Shown in pieces: positions 40,410-50,030 of a stretch of 53,838 nt of DNA. The notes beneath the pieces were generated by a model, which saw only the letters and a program-made list of their open reading frames with translations, did not search any database and had not been told where the DNA came from. This stretch comes from a virus. Position numbers and translations under genes: made by a program. The first letter of the stretch is position 1; each line of letters opens with the position of its first letter. The DNA is taken from positions 1 to 53,838 of the IMG/VR virus record IMGVR_UViG_3300030012_003138. One strand, given 5' to 3'.

Positions 40410-40784
40410 ATGGCAGAAGTAGCAGAACAAACAATGGAATCAACTGGAGAGCCTAGCGCAGATGATATGCTTGAAGAACTTGTGAATGTATTACCTGAAG
40501 AGGGTGATGATCTTTCTGTAGCGGATATGGCAGAAGCCGAAGAAAATTCTAATCTTGAAGCGGAGGTTCAAGAAGTCATATCACCTAGTGAAGAAATTTT
40601 AGTAGATTTATATCAAACTATTTATGGGCAGCCTTTAGATGAATCCGAACAGTCTCAAGAACAGATGCAAGACATACAAGAATTAGTTATGGCGATGCCT
40701 GAGTTAGCTGCTGCATTATCTTCAGGAGATATGAGTCCCTCTGAAGCTGCTTTGATGATATTTAGAGAAGCTTCTAGTGTTTAA
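40410..40784 (+). CDS. Acidic hypothetical virion-region protein
   Basis: A 124-residue protein, very rich in Glu, Ala and Ser (DDMLEELVNVLPEEGDDLSV, ELVMAMPELAAALSSGDMSP). It is probably helical with a disordered start. It starts 17 bases after the capsid terminator. The acidity suggests a small scaffold or assembly-chaperone role, but no family is recognised. Its end overlaps the convergent glycosyltransferase gene by four bases. Confidence 0.55.
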   Translation: MAEVAEQTMESTGEPSADDMLEELVNVLPEEGDDLSVADMAEAEENSNLEAEVQEVISPSEEILVDLYQTIYGQPLDESEQSQEQMQDIQELVMAMPELAAALSSGDMSPSEAALMIFREASSV

Positions 40785-41500
40785 TTAGGCGGGTTTTCTT
40801 TCTCTACCAAAGTTTCAATTAAAGCTCCACTGAATAATCTTGAACCACAATGAGTAAGCTTTGCGTAGGCATCACAATATATTTTACCACCTATTTTTGT
40901 CCATAGGTTACAGAAGGCTAAGTCTTCACCTACACCTGAGTGTCCATTTTCTGAAGTACTACAATCAAAGTATGTGTAGTAGTTTGGTTCTTCTGTTACT
41001 ACCCCTTCAATAAGGTGGCGTATAAAAACTTTTTTCTCAGGATAGGATTCGTGTAGTTTTTCAAAAACTTTTCTATCTATCATCATAAAACCTGCTGGAC
41101 CTGCTTCTATCTCTATAAAACCTTGTTCATCGACAGCTATGTTGCTTGGATCTTTATAGTGAACAATAAAATTATTGTTTTCTTCCCCTGAATAAGTTTT
41201 AACTACATAAGGAGCTAAGACTACATCTTCATTTTTTCTTAAAAGCCTCCAAATGTTTTCGGGTTCAAATCCTATATCGGAGTCTATAAATAGAAGTTTT
41301 GTACAATCAGTCTTTAAAAATTCAAGAACACAGTTATTTCTAGCGTGTGTAACTAGGGAAGATCCAGAATGTAAGTGTAAAGATGTTTCATATTCTAGAT
41401 CTTCTGGGGATGAACTAGCAACAAAGTTAATCAAACCGTGCATATAATCTATAAATGCTTGATATCCGTATGTTGGGGTGGCAATAAATATTTTTTCCAT
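40781..41500 (-). CDS. GT-A-type glycosyltransferase (moron candidate)
   Basis: A 239-residue protein from ATG 41500; an upstream start at 41533 is possible. The GT-A layout is visible: an N-terminal nucleotide-sugar strand (IFIATPTYGYQ), HARNNCVLEFL, then the D-x-D metal motif FIDSDIGF (Asp73 and Asp75). A later acidic active-site segment GVGEDLAFC and KLTHCG near the end follow. It would transfer a sugar from a nucleotide donor, perhaps to host lipopolysaccharide or to virion proteins. It lies alone on the (-) strand among structural genes, divergent from the gene at 41601. Confidence 0.75.
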   Translation of the reverse strand: MEKIFIATPTYGYQAFIDYMHGLINFVASSSPEDLEYETSLHLHSGSSLVTHARNNCVLEFLKTDCTKLLFIDSDIGFEPENIWRLLRKNEDVVLAPYVVKTYSGEENNNFIVHYKDPSNIAVDEQGFIEIEAGPAGFMMIDRKVFEKLHESYPEKKVFIRHLIEGVVTEEPNYYTYFDCSTSENGHSGVGEDLAFCNLWTKIGGKIYCDAYAKLTHCGSRLFSGALIETLVEKENPPN

Positions 41501-41566
41501 ATTTGATATTCGGTTTATATAGTGATAAGTCAATTAATTTTCACAAGTACTATAGGGGTGAAGAGC

Positions 41567-41595
41567 TTGCTATTTACTTGCTTTAGACCTATAAT
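41567..41595 (+). promoter_or_regulatory. Strong sigma70-type promoter at the start codon
   Basis: TTGCTA (41567-41572), a 17-base spacer and a perfect TATAAT (41590-41595) precede ATG 41601 by five bases. Transcription would begin at or one base past the ATG, so initiation would be leaderless, or else the true start is further in. It also lies in the divergent gap before the glycosyltransferase. Confidence 0.6.
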
Positions 41596-41600
41596 TAAGG

Positions 41601-42221
41601 ATGCCAACTTCAATCTCAGGAAATGTTAGGCTGGTGTATGGTAATCATGTACATAGTGAGACATATAGCACATCAGCCTCCGCATATAGTAATACAAACC
41701 CATTTAATGAGTATGCATCAGGAGGAGCTAGGGCTTTGGTTGCAGGTGGTGCTATAGATGTAGGAACCCTTGATCTTTCAACTCAACATGAGGGGTTATT
41801 AATTATAAAAAACACTAATGCTGTTGGTAGCCTTTCAGTTAGTGTTGATGGGGGAACTGCTTATGATATTATTATACCAGCAGGTTTAGTGAATTTAATC
41901 TCTGTTGGTCCTGATCATCCAGTCCATGTTAAATGCCCGACGGCTACTGAAAGTGGAGCAGGAGTTGCTAGTGTAACTAGTGCAGGAGTTATTACTTTTG
42001 ATGGAAGTTCTGGTGCTACTGGAACTGCTATAATGGAAGGCAAAACTAATGTAAACAGCAACACCAATAAATATATAGTTCAAATTTCTACACAAGGAAC
42101 TGGAACAGTATACGAACTAGATGGAGTTACTAAAAAAGATTTAACAAGTGATTATGGGGCTTCGTCCACAGTAGATTTAGTGTATTTCACTGGATATCGT
42201 TATACACTAACTGAAGCTTAA
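41601..42221 (+). CDS. Beta-rich structural protein
   Basis: A 206-residue protein rich in Gly, Ser, Thr and Val with alternating beta strands (GLLIIKNTNAVGSLSVSVDG, YDIIIPAGLVNLISVGPDHP). No signal peptide or catalytic motif. The composition and place after the capsid gene fit a head-tail joining, decoration or tail protein. No family is recognised. It appears to be driven by its own promoter. Confidence 0.6.
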   Translation: MPTSISGNVRLVYGNHVHSETYSTSASAYSNTNPFNEYASGGARALVAGGAIDVGTLDLSTQHEGLLIIKNTNAVGSLSVSVDGGTAYDIIIPAGLVNLISVGPDHPVHVKCPTATESGAGVASVTSAGVITFDGSSGATGTAIMEGKTNVNSNTNKYIVQISTQGTGTVYELDGVTKKDLTSDYGASSTVDLVYFTGYRYTLTEA

Positions 42222-42229
42222 TAAGAAAA

Positions 42230-43543
42230 GTGCCTGTACAGAGAAATCAACCAAGCCCTCAAAGGCAGTCAGTATTAACATTTGTATCTCCAAATGTTCA
42301 AGATTTATTATTTTATGAGACTGTAGATAAACAACGGGTTGGTAAAACACCCCCTGTTTATGGGTCAGCACACCCAAACACTACTAAGTTCCCTAACCAC
42401 AAACTAGTTTATGTTAAACAGTTTGATGCCGAGGGGCAGTTATACCAATACTACTATGCTGCTTCTAGGTCTAGCCAAGATGAATATAACTTTGAATATT
42501 CTCAAGCTAGTTTAGGAAACTCTAAATTTAATACTGTAGTCAGGACTTATGTTATTCCTAGGTCTGATTTTAAAGAAGATGATGCATCTTTAGAGGCTGG
42601 TGATGCTATGCCCACTGAACCTTCTTCAGCTAACTTTACTGATAAAGGGTATATTCTAATGTCCCGCCAACAAAAAAGATTAAGAGATCCAGAATTAGAC
42701 GGGCATTTTATTGTTGAGCAAAGAGTTTATTTTATTAGGGAAGACATTGAAACCCTGAAGTGGGATGAGTTATCGGGTTCTAATTTAAAAACAACAGTTA
42801 GTTATTTTGCGTTGGGAGAGACTCCTACTGGAGCTTCTTCAAATATACAGACTTTAATTTCTGATGCTGATAATTCTTATTGGGGTACTGCTATAGAGTA
42901 TAGAGAAGATTCACCCTCTCAGGGAAACTTAAACAAAGCAGTCGCTTTTTATAAAGAAGGAAGACAGGTATCTTTAGATTGGTTTGAAGTTGTAAAGATA
43001 GAAACAATGGCTGGTACAACTACTGATGGAACAATAAACTCAGCTACTACTTTACTTATTGAAGAACTAAATACCTCAATTAATTTTACATTCCCACCAG
43101 TTTTACAAAGCATTTCATCTGTTGCTTGGGAAAAGCATGATGGTCAAGTTCAACATAATCCAGAGTATCATATGAATCCAGAAGGGTATAGTGGACCTTG
43201 TAGAGCTGTAATTAAAAAAGAATATAGGACAACAGAGTTTGATCTCGACGTTCCTAAAGCTATGCAGCCCCAGTCTTTTGCATTTTCTACTCCTTATATA
43301 AATATAAGAATACCCTCTTGTTTAATTGATGGTCCAGCGTTAGGTAGTGAAATTGGATTCACTACAGGAACTACTGACCCTGTATATAAATATACCGCAT
43401 ATATTAAAACATTACCTAAAACAGATCCACCAAATCTTAAAAAGATAGCTGAAACTGGGCTTAGAGCTAGAGTCATCCAACAAAAATCTAGGGGTGGTTA
43501 TATAAAAGAAACTACTACTGTATTCCCTCCGTCTTTTAATTAA
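42230..43543 (+). CDS. Structural protein, possibly tail
   Basis: A 437-residue protein with a GTG start, beta-rich and aromatic (KLVYVKQFDAEGQLYQYYYA, IVEQRVYFIREDIETLKWDE, EKHDGQVQHNPEYHMNPEGY). It lies eight bases after the preceding gene, and its stop overlaps the giant repetitive gene (TAATG), so the two are coupled. An N-terminal Q-Y-Y-Y-A segment has a counterpart near residue 120 of that protein. Likely part of the tail or its fibres; no named family. Confidence 0.6.
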   Translation: MPVQRNQPSPQRQSVLTFVSPNVQDLLFYETVDKQRVGKTPPVYGSAHPNTTKFPNHKLVYVKQFDAEGQLYQYYYAASRSSQDEYNFEYSQASLGNSKFNTVVRTYVIPRSDFKEDDASLEAGDAMPTEPSSANFTDKGYILMSRQQKRLRDPELDGHFIVEQRVYFIREDIETLKWDELSGSNLKTTVSYFALGETPTGASSNIQTLISDADNSYWGTAIEYREDSPSQGNLNKAVAFYKEGRQVSLDWFEVVKIETMAGTTTDGTINSATTLLIEELNTSINFTFPPVLQSISSVAWEKHDGQVQHNPEYHMNPEGYSGPCRAVIKKEYRTTEFDLDVPKAMQPQSFAFSTPYINIRIPSCLIDGPALGSEIGFTTGTTDPVYKYTAYIKTLPKTDPPNLKKIAETGLRARVIQQKSRGGYIKETTTVFPPSFN

Positions 43544-46500
43544 TGCCTGAACAATTTACAGATGGTAATATTGGAGCTTTCGGAGCTCCCATATCTCCTG
43601 CTGACAGGGAAGTAACTGAGTCTTCACTAAACAAAATCCCTGATGTGGGATTACAAGGGTATACCGACAGTGGGGCTTATAGTAGTAATTATCCTTCGGG
43701 AATGGTTGGGTCTACTCCACAAGACGAGATTCGTTATCGTCAGGAGCATGAGCCTTATAATTATCAGCCAGACGATGATCAATTTGTTTATATAACAAAA
43801 GCTTATTTATATGAGATACATCCCTTACTAAATGAAGAGGAATCAAAGCTAATAAAAAAGCACGAGCTAAGTCCTTTAAAAATAAAGTTAGATACAAAGA
43901 AAGGTTGTGTATATACACAATTTATGGTGGATCAACAAGGGAAGGTTATAGGTGAATATAATCTTTTAAAGACAGAAGAGGATGAACCTCCCGATTCAAC
44001 ACCATTTCAGTTATTGAATGCAGATGGTGACGATGAGCCTGATAAGTACGGTATATATAATGTTCTTATATTTAAATTCGCAGATGGAGTTATTTTAAGA
44101 AATAATTATGATTCTGATAAAGATGATCCAAGATCTGTAAGAGGGCATGGTGGTATAGAAGGGCATAGGGGACCACTTATATGGTCCCGTGGTTATAATA
44201 CTATAAACAATTTAGGTATTGGGGGTGGGATGATATATGAAGGATATAATCTTACTGAGGATAAAATAAATTTACGAACCCTAATGGGGCAAGGTCAGAT
44301 CAGTGTATCAACGGCTGGTGATCAAATAAATATCCGAGGAAACAGTAATAATAAAACTTGGCAAGCAGTTCCTGATGATAACGTAAGTTATAGCAATACT
44401 ACATTAGCTACATTTGCAGATGGATTATTGACTGGAACCCCAAACGAGTTAAAAGTTGTAGAAGTTGCTAAATCAACAGGTTCGGGAACTACAGTTAACA
44501 CTTTTGTTGATACAGACGATGTAACATTGAATGTTGATACTCTAACATCTACTTCTGTAAATTTACCAACAGGTAGTGGTATAGAGTTATCTACTGAGAA
44601 GTATACTCCTACAGCAGTAAGTACTGAAGGACCAATAACACAGAAGGCTAACGCTTTAGTTGAAGGGACGGATATTGACCTTGACGCTGTCGAAGTAACT
44701 TCTGTAGAGATGCTTCCTCCAAGTGGGTCAAGTTTAGAGCTAGAAACGTATGATTATAAGCCTACATCAGTTTCTACTGAAGGGCCAATAACGAAAGAGA
44801 CTGGCAGTCTTAAAGAAGGATCAAACATTGACCTGCAAGCTGTTAAACTACAAACGCAAGCAATAACTCCTCCAAGTGGGTCAAGTTTAGATTTAGAAAC
44901 TAATCAATATGCTACCGTAGATTTAGGGTTTAAAACGACGGGTATAGATTCTACTGTTTTAAAAGGAGGTGATAATTTAACTACAACAGCTACTGAACTA
45001 CGTTCAAAAAGTGTGCCTGTTCAAGATACGGGAGTTAAGGAATATACATCTAAAGCATTTCCTCCCCATACTCTAACGGCTACAGCAGGAACTTTAAAAG
45101 AAGAAGTGGGGGCGGGGAATGACGTTACTTTATCATCAGTTGAATTAAGTCCAACTTCTTTGTCTGGGATAACTTTAAGTCGTAAGACATACACCCCAAC
45201 ACAAGTTGGCACTAAGACAACAACTGAAACTTCTTTTTACACAGGAGGTAATCAATTAACAACAACACCTACACCCTTATCTGTAACACGATCACCTGTA
45301 TTAGAATTTGATACTAAAAAATATACTTCTAGGCAGTTAGAGCAACTATCATTACAAAAGAAGACTAATATTTTATCTAAATCAGCATCTACGGCAGAAA
45401 CTACTTTAGAAGCAACTGCGTTAAAAACTACTTCAATAACTCCTCCAAGTAGTACTCCACTATCTTTAGGGACTAAGACATATACTCCTAGAGCGTTATC
45501 TAAACAGACATTAACTAAAGAAACTACTGCTTTAAAAGGTGGTAGTGAGTTAGACACAACTGTTGCTACTTTAAGCACAAAAAAAGCAGACATTGTTTCT
45601 TCTACACCGAACACTTATAAAGCTAGGTCGTTAGATAAAACAACTTTATCCCCTCAGTCGAAAGCTTTACACGGAGGTAACCCCCTTACCTGTCATCCGA
45701 CAGATTTAAACACGGAGACTCTTGAAGCTCCCGAACTATCCGTCAAAACTTTTACTACTACTGAGTTAGGAACTGCTTCTTTATCAAAGCAAGATATGAC
45801 GACTAAAGCGTTTAGTCGTGTTGAAGAAACTTTTAATGAAAATTTAAAGCAACAATTAAAGGCTTTAAAAGGTGGTACTGATTATATCTGTACTCCTACA
45901 GATATGACGACTAAAGCGTTTAGTCGTGTTGAAGAATCTCTTGATGAAAATTTAAAGCAACAATCAGGTGCTTTAAAAGGCGGTACTAATTACACATGCA
46001 CCCCTACGGCTATGACGACTAGAGCGTTTAGTCCTGTTGAAGAATCTCTTAATGAACATTTACAACAACAATCGGGTACTTTAAAAGGTGGTGTTGATTA
46101 CACATGTAATCATACAGATTTTAAAGTTAAGACGTTTAGTCGTGTTGAAGAATCTTTTAATGAAAATTTAAAGCAACAATCAGGTGCTTTAAAAGGTGGT
46201 GCTGATTACACATGCACTCCTACGTCTATGACGACTAAGTCGTTCACGACTCAAGCTAATGCCTTACAAGGTGGTAGTAATTTAGATTTAGTATATAGAG
46301 AGGTCTACCTTACAGATAATCAAACGCCTGTTTGGGTCTTAGGACCAAAGAATGTTCCATCAAATACTTCTGCTACGGTAACTGCTGTTGTTGGAGTAGA
46401 GAGATATACAGGAATAAAGAGGTCGGATGGCAACACTGCTACTAATTTCCATTTATACCAATCTGGGACTGATCCAGTTACTGGTAATAATAAAGTATTA

Positions 46501-49500
46501 ACTACAGATAGTGTTAGTACGGATACAGTAACACTTAGAAAAGACATCGGCACATATGTAGGAGTCAGAAATCTTTCCGATGCTTCTGTTTATTTATATA
46601 GTACAACAGGGGCTTCGGACACTAGAGTATACATAAAACCACCCGACAGTAGTCCTGTTGAGAACAGTCATCATTTATATTATGCTGCTAGTGAGGTTTC
46701 TGATACTAAAGTACTAACTACAGATTCTAGTGATACTACAGTAACACTTAAAAAAGACATTTCGGATTATGTAGGAGTCAAAAATCTTTCCGCTCCTGAT
46801 GTTTATTTTTATAGTACAACAGGAGCTACAGACACTAGAGTATACCTAAGTCCACCCGACAGCAATACCACTCAAAATTTATACTTTGCTGCTAGTCCAG
46901 TTACTGGTAATAATAAAGTATTAACTGTAGATAGTGTTGATACAGATGATGTAACACTTAGACAAGACATTGGTACATACACAGGTGTTACAAATCTTTC
47001 CGCTGCTTCTGTTTATTTATATAGTACAACAGGGGCTTCGGACACTAGATTATATCTAAGCCCACCTGCTAGTGAGACTGATAGTCCTTACAATTTATAT
47101 TTTTCTACGGATGCAGTAACTAGTTCTAAAGTATTAACTACAACTGACTCTAGCACAGATGATGTAACACTTAGACAAGACATTGATGAATACACAGGTG
47201 TTACAAATCTTTCCGCTACTGATGTTTATTTAAATACTACAACAACCCCTACAGACACTAGAGTATACCTAAGTCCACCCGACAGTAATACTACTCAAAA
47301 TTTATATTTTTCTGCGGATGAAGTAACTAGTTCTAAAGTATTAACTACAACTGACTCTAGCACAGATGATGTACTATTTTATACTGCTGAAAGCACAGGA
47401 AAACGATTTTTAGAGGCTGATGCTGATGACAGCAACGATGATACAACTAATGTATACTGTACTAATAATGCTACACAAAGCAGAAATTTTTTAAGTAACA
47501 CTACTAATTCTAGTAAAACCACGTATCACGTATACACAAATGCGGATTCAGTATCAGGACAGAAATTCTTAAAAACCGACTCAGATAATACAGACGAAGT
47601 TTTAAGAACTGGTATGCAAGAATTTATTGCCATTAAGGGAATATCTTCTGATGTTTCATTGTACCAAGCTCCTCCACCACAAGCAAATTCATCAGATACT
47701 TTCTTAGAAACTGCATCTGCCTCTGCTGCGGATACTTTTTTATATTCAACCTCAGATGATACTCCAAGAAGATTATTGGCTAAATCAGGTACAGATTCAG
47801 ATACTACAATTCAGTTATATAATGCGGGTACGGGCGATACAGTTGTTGAAACAAAGGTTTTAGAATTAGATTCAAGTGCTACGGGTGATAAAAAATTAAC
47901 GGTTGGTGCTACATCATTCGATGCAGTGACTGGAATCCCACAAACTGATGATTCCGTTGAGCTTTACAAAGCTCCTGTTCCATCAGCAGATTCAACAGAC
48001 ACGTTCTTAGAAACTTCAGAGTCAACTGACCAACATCTTTATTTTTCATCGGGAGCATCGACACATAGTGTTATAACTAGTTCAGGTACTGCTATAAACG
48101 TTGTACACACTGTTGATAGTAGTTCAGGAGCTGCTGTAACTTTTTCAGACACAAAATTTGTAAAGATAAAAGCAGGGGATGATTGGGCAGGGGACGAAAA
48201 ATCTTTCATGCACACAATCGACGACTTTGACGGGGTAACTGCCACAGTAGGAGATGGAGTTAATGTTTATAAAGCTGTTGATGAAGATGATAATCCATCC
48301 CACAGATTTTTAGAAACAAACGACAGTACGGGAACTGAGTCACATATTTACGCTACTACGTTAGCAGCTACTGATACTAGATTTTTAACTACAGGAGATT
48401 CTGCTAGTGACCTCTTTTTATATTCCACGGCTAATAATGATAATACCACAAAGTTCTTAACAGTACCTGATAGTGTACAAGGACAGAAAATTTTAAGATC
48501 TGGTATGGCTTCTTCGAATGCTGTTACAGGTATTCCAAACGGGACTAGGTTATATTTTACAGATACTGATGAACCTTCTGATGCAAGATTCTTAAAAACA
48601 ACTCATACAGATAATACAGACAATACACATATCCTATATGTTTCAGATAGTACTGATGCTAGGACATTCTTAACTAGTTCAGGAAGTGACATAGGTATTT
48701 TAACTTCTGATTCTGTATCAGGAGTATCAGCAGCCAATTATGTAAAAGCTAATAACGACTCATTATCTTCTGGTAAAGTATTCAAACACACTATTGGTAC
48801 CTACACAGGGCTTTCTTCTAATGATAATGGAAATGTTATTGTATATGAAGCACCTGATTCAACTACACGAAACTTTTTACAAACAGGAGAAACCGCAGGG
48901 AATAGTCATCGTGTTTATTCTACAGACACCTCAACAACTAGCACTAGATTTTTAAGCACTTCAGAAGATGATTCTTCACTTACCTCACTTAATTTATATT
49001 CTACAGCTTCTCCTGATACTACTACAAAGTTTTTGAAAGTATCTGATAGTGAATCAGGAAACAAAATTTTAAAGCATGGCATAGACAATTTTAATGCTGT
49101 TACAGGTATTCCAAACGGAACTAATTTATACCACGCAGGAAGTGCTTCTACCCACCATTTCTTAAAATCTCCTACAGCTTTATCAGACCATCATGTTTAT
49201 TTTTCTGATACTGCTAGTGACTCTAGCAACAAAATGCCATTTGTAACAAGTTCAGGTAGTAGTATAAATATTGTAAAATCTTCTGATGATTCTAATACTG
49301 GTGCTTTCTCACTAACAAGGTTCTTAAAAACAACAGGAGATAACGTGGCTGCCCTTGATAGTGTTTCTAAAACTTTTAAGCATTCGTTTGGGACTTATAC
49401 TGGAATTAACGGGGACCAACTTTCAAATGCCAGTAACATTTACGTATATACCACAAGTGCAGCTAGTTCTAATAGTTCGGAAAAGTTCGTAAAGACTACG

Positions 49501-50019
49501 GATACAGGTGATAAGCACGTATTTATTTCTGCCAATAGCACCACCAGAAACTTTATAACTAGTACAGGTAGTGCAGTAAATGTTTTAACTGCGGGTAGTA
49601 TGAGCAATACTTCTACCGCTAAATTAGTAAAAACAGCAAACACTAACGTCGATGCCCTTGATAGTTCTAAAACATTCCAACATACATTTGATACTTATAC
49701 TGGTATGACAGGACTTTCGGGTACTAGTGATATCCGTTTGTATTCTACAGTTGGTGCTGATACTACAAAGTTTGTAAAGACTGACGCTAATCACAACACC
49801 ACAAAATTCTTGTATGTTTCTGACGCTAATAACCCTAGAACCTTCATAACTAGTACAGGATCTTCTAATACTAATGTTCTTACAAGTTCTAGTGACGTAA
49901 ATGTGTTAACAACAAATAATGTTGATCCTTCTTCAATCACACTAGTTAAGTCTGTAAATACCACACCTTCAACATTACAGACGGTTTCTGACTCCGTAAA
50001 AGTATTGAAAGCCCCTTAA
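43543..50019 (+). CDS. Giant repetitive tail/adhesin protein (2158 aa)
   Basis: A 2158-residue protein. Residues 1-280 are non-repetitive (VYITKAYLYEIHPLLNEEES, VYTQFMVDQQGKVIGEYNLL). Residues 290-950 consist of degenerate units of about 35 residues with LKGGxxLxTT, then YTPxxL. Four of them (752-895) are near-identical 36-residue repeats beginning with MTTKAFSRVEES-like sequence. Residues 990-1290 hold longer units with VTLRKDIGTYxGVxNLS and STTGASDTRVYLSPPDS. The remainder has units such as DTTKFLKTSDS, ITSSGSxINV and SKTFKHTIGTYTG. Extremely Ser/Thr/Asp-rich and low in Cys, it is probably a long beta-structured fibre or stalk for host binding. Confidence 0.7.
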   Translation: MPEQFTDGNIGAFGAPISPADREVTESSLNKIPDVGLQGYTDSGAYSSNYPSGMVGSTPQDEIRYRQEHEPYNYQPDDDQFVYITKAYLYEIHPLLNEEESKLIKKHELSPLKIKLDTKKGCVYTQFMVDQQGKVIGEYNLLKTEEDEPPDSTPFQLLNADGDDEPDKYGIYNVLIFKFADGVILRNNYDSDKDDPRSVRGHGGIEGHRGPLIWSRGYNTINNLGIGGGMIYEGYNLTEDKINLRTLMGQGQISVSTAGDQINIRGNSNNKTWQAVPDDNVSYSNTTLATFADGLLTGTPNELKVVEVAKSTGSGTTVNTFVDTDDVTLNVDTLTSTSVNLPTGSGIELSTEKYTPTAVSTEGPITQKANALVEGTDIDLDAVEVTSVEMLPPSGSSLELETYDYKPTSVSTEGPITKETGSLKEGSNIDLQAVKLQTQAITPPSGSSLDLETNQYATVDLGFKTTGIDSTVLKGGDNLTTTATELRSKSVPVQDTGVKEYTSKAFPPHTLTATAGTLKEEVGAGNDVTLSSVELSPTSLSGITLSRKTYTPTQVGTKTTTETSFYTGGNQLTTTPTPLSVTRSPVLEFDTKKYTSRQLEQLSLQKKTNILSKSASTAETTLEATALKTTSITPPSSTPLSLGTKTYTPRALSKQTLTKETTALKGGSELDTTVATLSTKKADIVSSTPNTYKARSLDKTTLSPQSKALHGGNPLTCHPTDLNTETLEAPELSVKTFTTTELGTASLSKQDMTTKAFSRVEETFNENLKQQLKALKGGTDYICTPTDMTTKAFSRVEESLDENLKQQSGALKGGTNYTCTPTAMTTRAFSPVEESLNEHLQQQSGTLKGGVDYTCNHTDFKVKTFSRVEESFNENLKQQSGALKGGADYTCTPTSMTTKSFTTQANALQGGSNLDLVYREVYLTDNQTPVWVLGPKNVPSNTSATVTAVVGVERYTGIKRSDGNTATNFHLYQSGTDPVTGNNKVLTTDSVSTDTVTLRKDIGTYVGVRNLSDASVYLYSTTGASDTRVYIKPPDSSPVENSHHLYYAASEVSDTKVLTTDSSDTTVTLKKDISDYVGVKNLSAPDVYFYSTTGATDTRVYLSPPDSNTTQNLYFAASPVTGNNKVLTVDSVDTDDVTLRQDIGTYTGVTNLSAASVYLYSTTGASDTRLYLSPPASETDSPYNLYFSTDAVTSSKVLTTTDSSTDDVTLRQDIDEYTGVTNLSATDVYLNTTTTPTDTRVYLSPPDSNTTQNLYFSADEVTSSKVLTTTDSSTDDVLFYTAESTGKRFLEADADDSNDDTTNVYCTNNATQSRNFLSNTTNSSKTTYHVYTNADSVSGQKFLKTDSDNTDEVLRTGMQEFIAIKGISSDVSLYQAPPPQANSSDTFLETASASAADTFLYSTSDDTPRRLLAKSGTDSDTTIQLYNAGTGDTVVETKVLELDSSATGDKKLTVGATSFDAVTGIPQTDDSVELYKAPVPSADSTDTFLETSESTDQHLYFSSGASTHSVITSSGTAINVVHTVDSSSGAAVTFSDTKFVKIKAGDDWAGDEKSFMHTIDDFDGVTATVGDGVNVYKAVDEDDNPSHRFLETNDSTGTESHIYATTLAATDTRFLTTGDSASDLFLYSTANNDNTTKFLTVPDSVQGQKILRSGMASSNAVTGIPNGTRLYFTDTDEPSDARFLKTTHTDNTDNTHILYVSDSTDARTFLTSSGSDIGILTSDSVSGVSAANYVKANNDSLSSGKVFKHTIGTYTGLSSNDNGNVIVYEAPDSTTRNFLQTGETAGNSHRVYSTDTSTTSTRFLSTSEDDSSLTSLNLYSTASPDTTTKFLKVSDSESGNKILKHGIDNFNAVTGIPNGTNLYHAGSASTHHFLKSPTALSDHHVYFSDTASDSSNKMPFVTSSGSSINIVKSSDDSNTGAFSLTRFLKTTGDNVAALDSVSKTFKHSFGTYTGINGDQLSNASNIYVYTTSAASSNSSEKFVKTTDTGDKHVFISANSTTRNFITSTGSAVNVLTAGSMSNTSTAKLVKTANTNVDALDSSKTFQHTFDTYTGMTGLSGTSDIRLYSTVGADTTKFVKTDANHNTTKFLYVSDANNPRTFITSTGSSNTNVLTSSSDVNVLTTNNVDPSSITLVKSVNTTPSTLQTVSDSVKVLKAP
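45796..46227 (+). repeat. 108-bp tandem repeats, four copies
   Basis: Copies begin at 45796, 45904, 46012 and 46120 with an exact 108-base period, and a partial fifth begins at 46228. The first opens ATGACGACTAAAGCGTTTAG; units differ by several substitutions. They encode 36 residues each, so unit gain or loss would keep the frame of the giant fibre protein. Confidence 0.88.
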
Positions 50020-50030
50020 CAGTTCATGGG

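Noticed and set aside
41255-41280. T-arm-like GGTTCAAATCC that might belong to a tRNA
   Set aside because: It lies within the glycosyltransferase coding sequence, and no matching acceptor, D or anticodon arms are present on either strand.
40781-41533. Start of the glycosyltransferase at 41533
   Set aside because: The extra 11 residues precede the typical GT-A start MEKIFIATPT and intrude on the divergent promoter region; ATG 41500 fits better.
45021-45614. (-) strand frames of 63 and 120 residues inside the giant repeat gene
   Set aside because: They are Val/Ser-rich antisense readings of Thr/Ser repeats, with no start context and no independent motifs.
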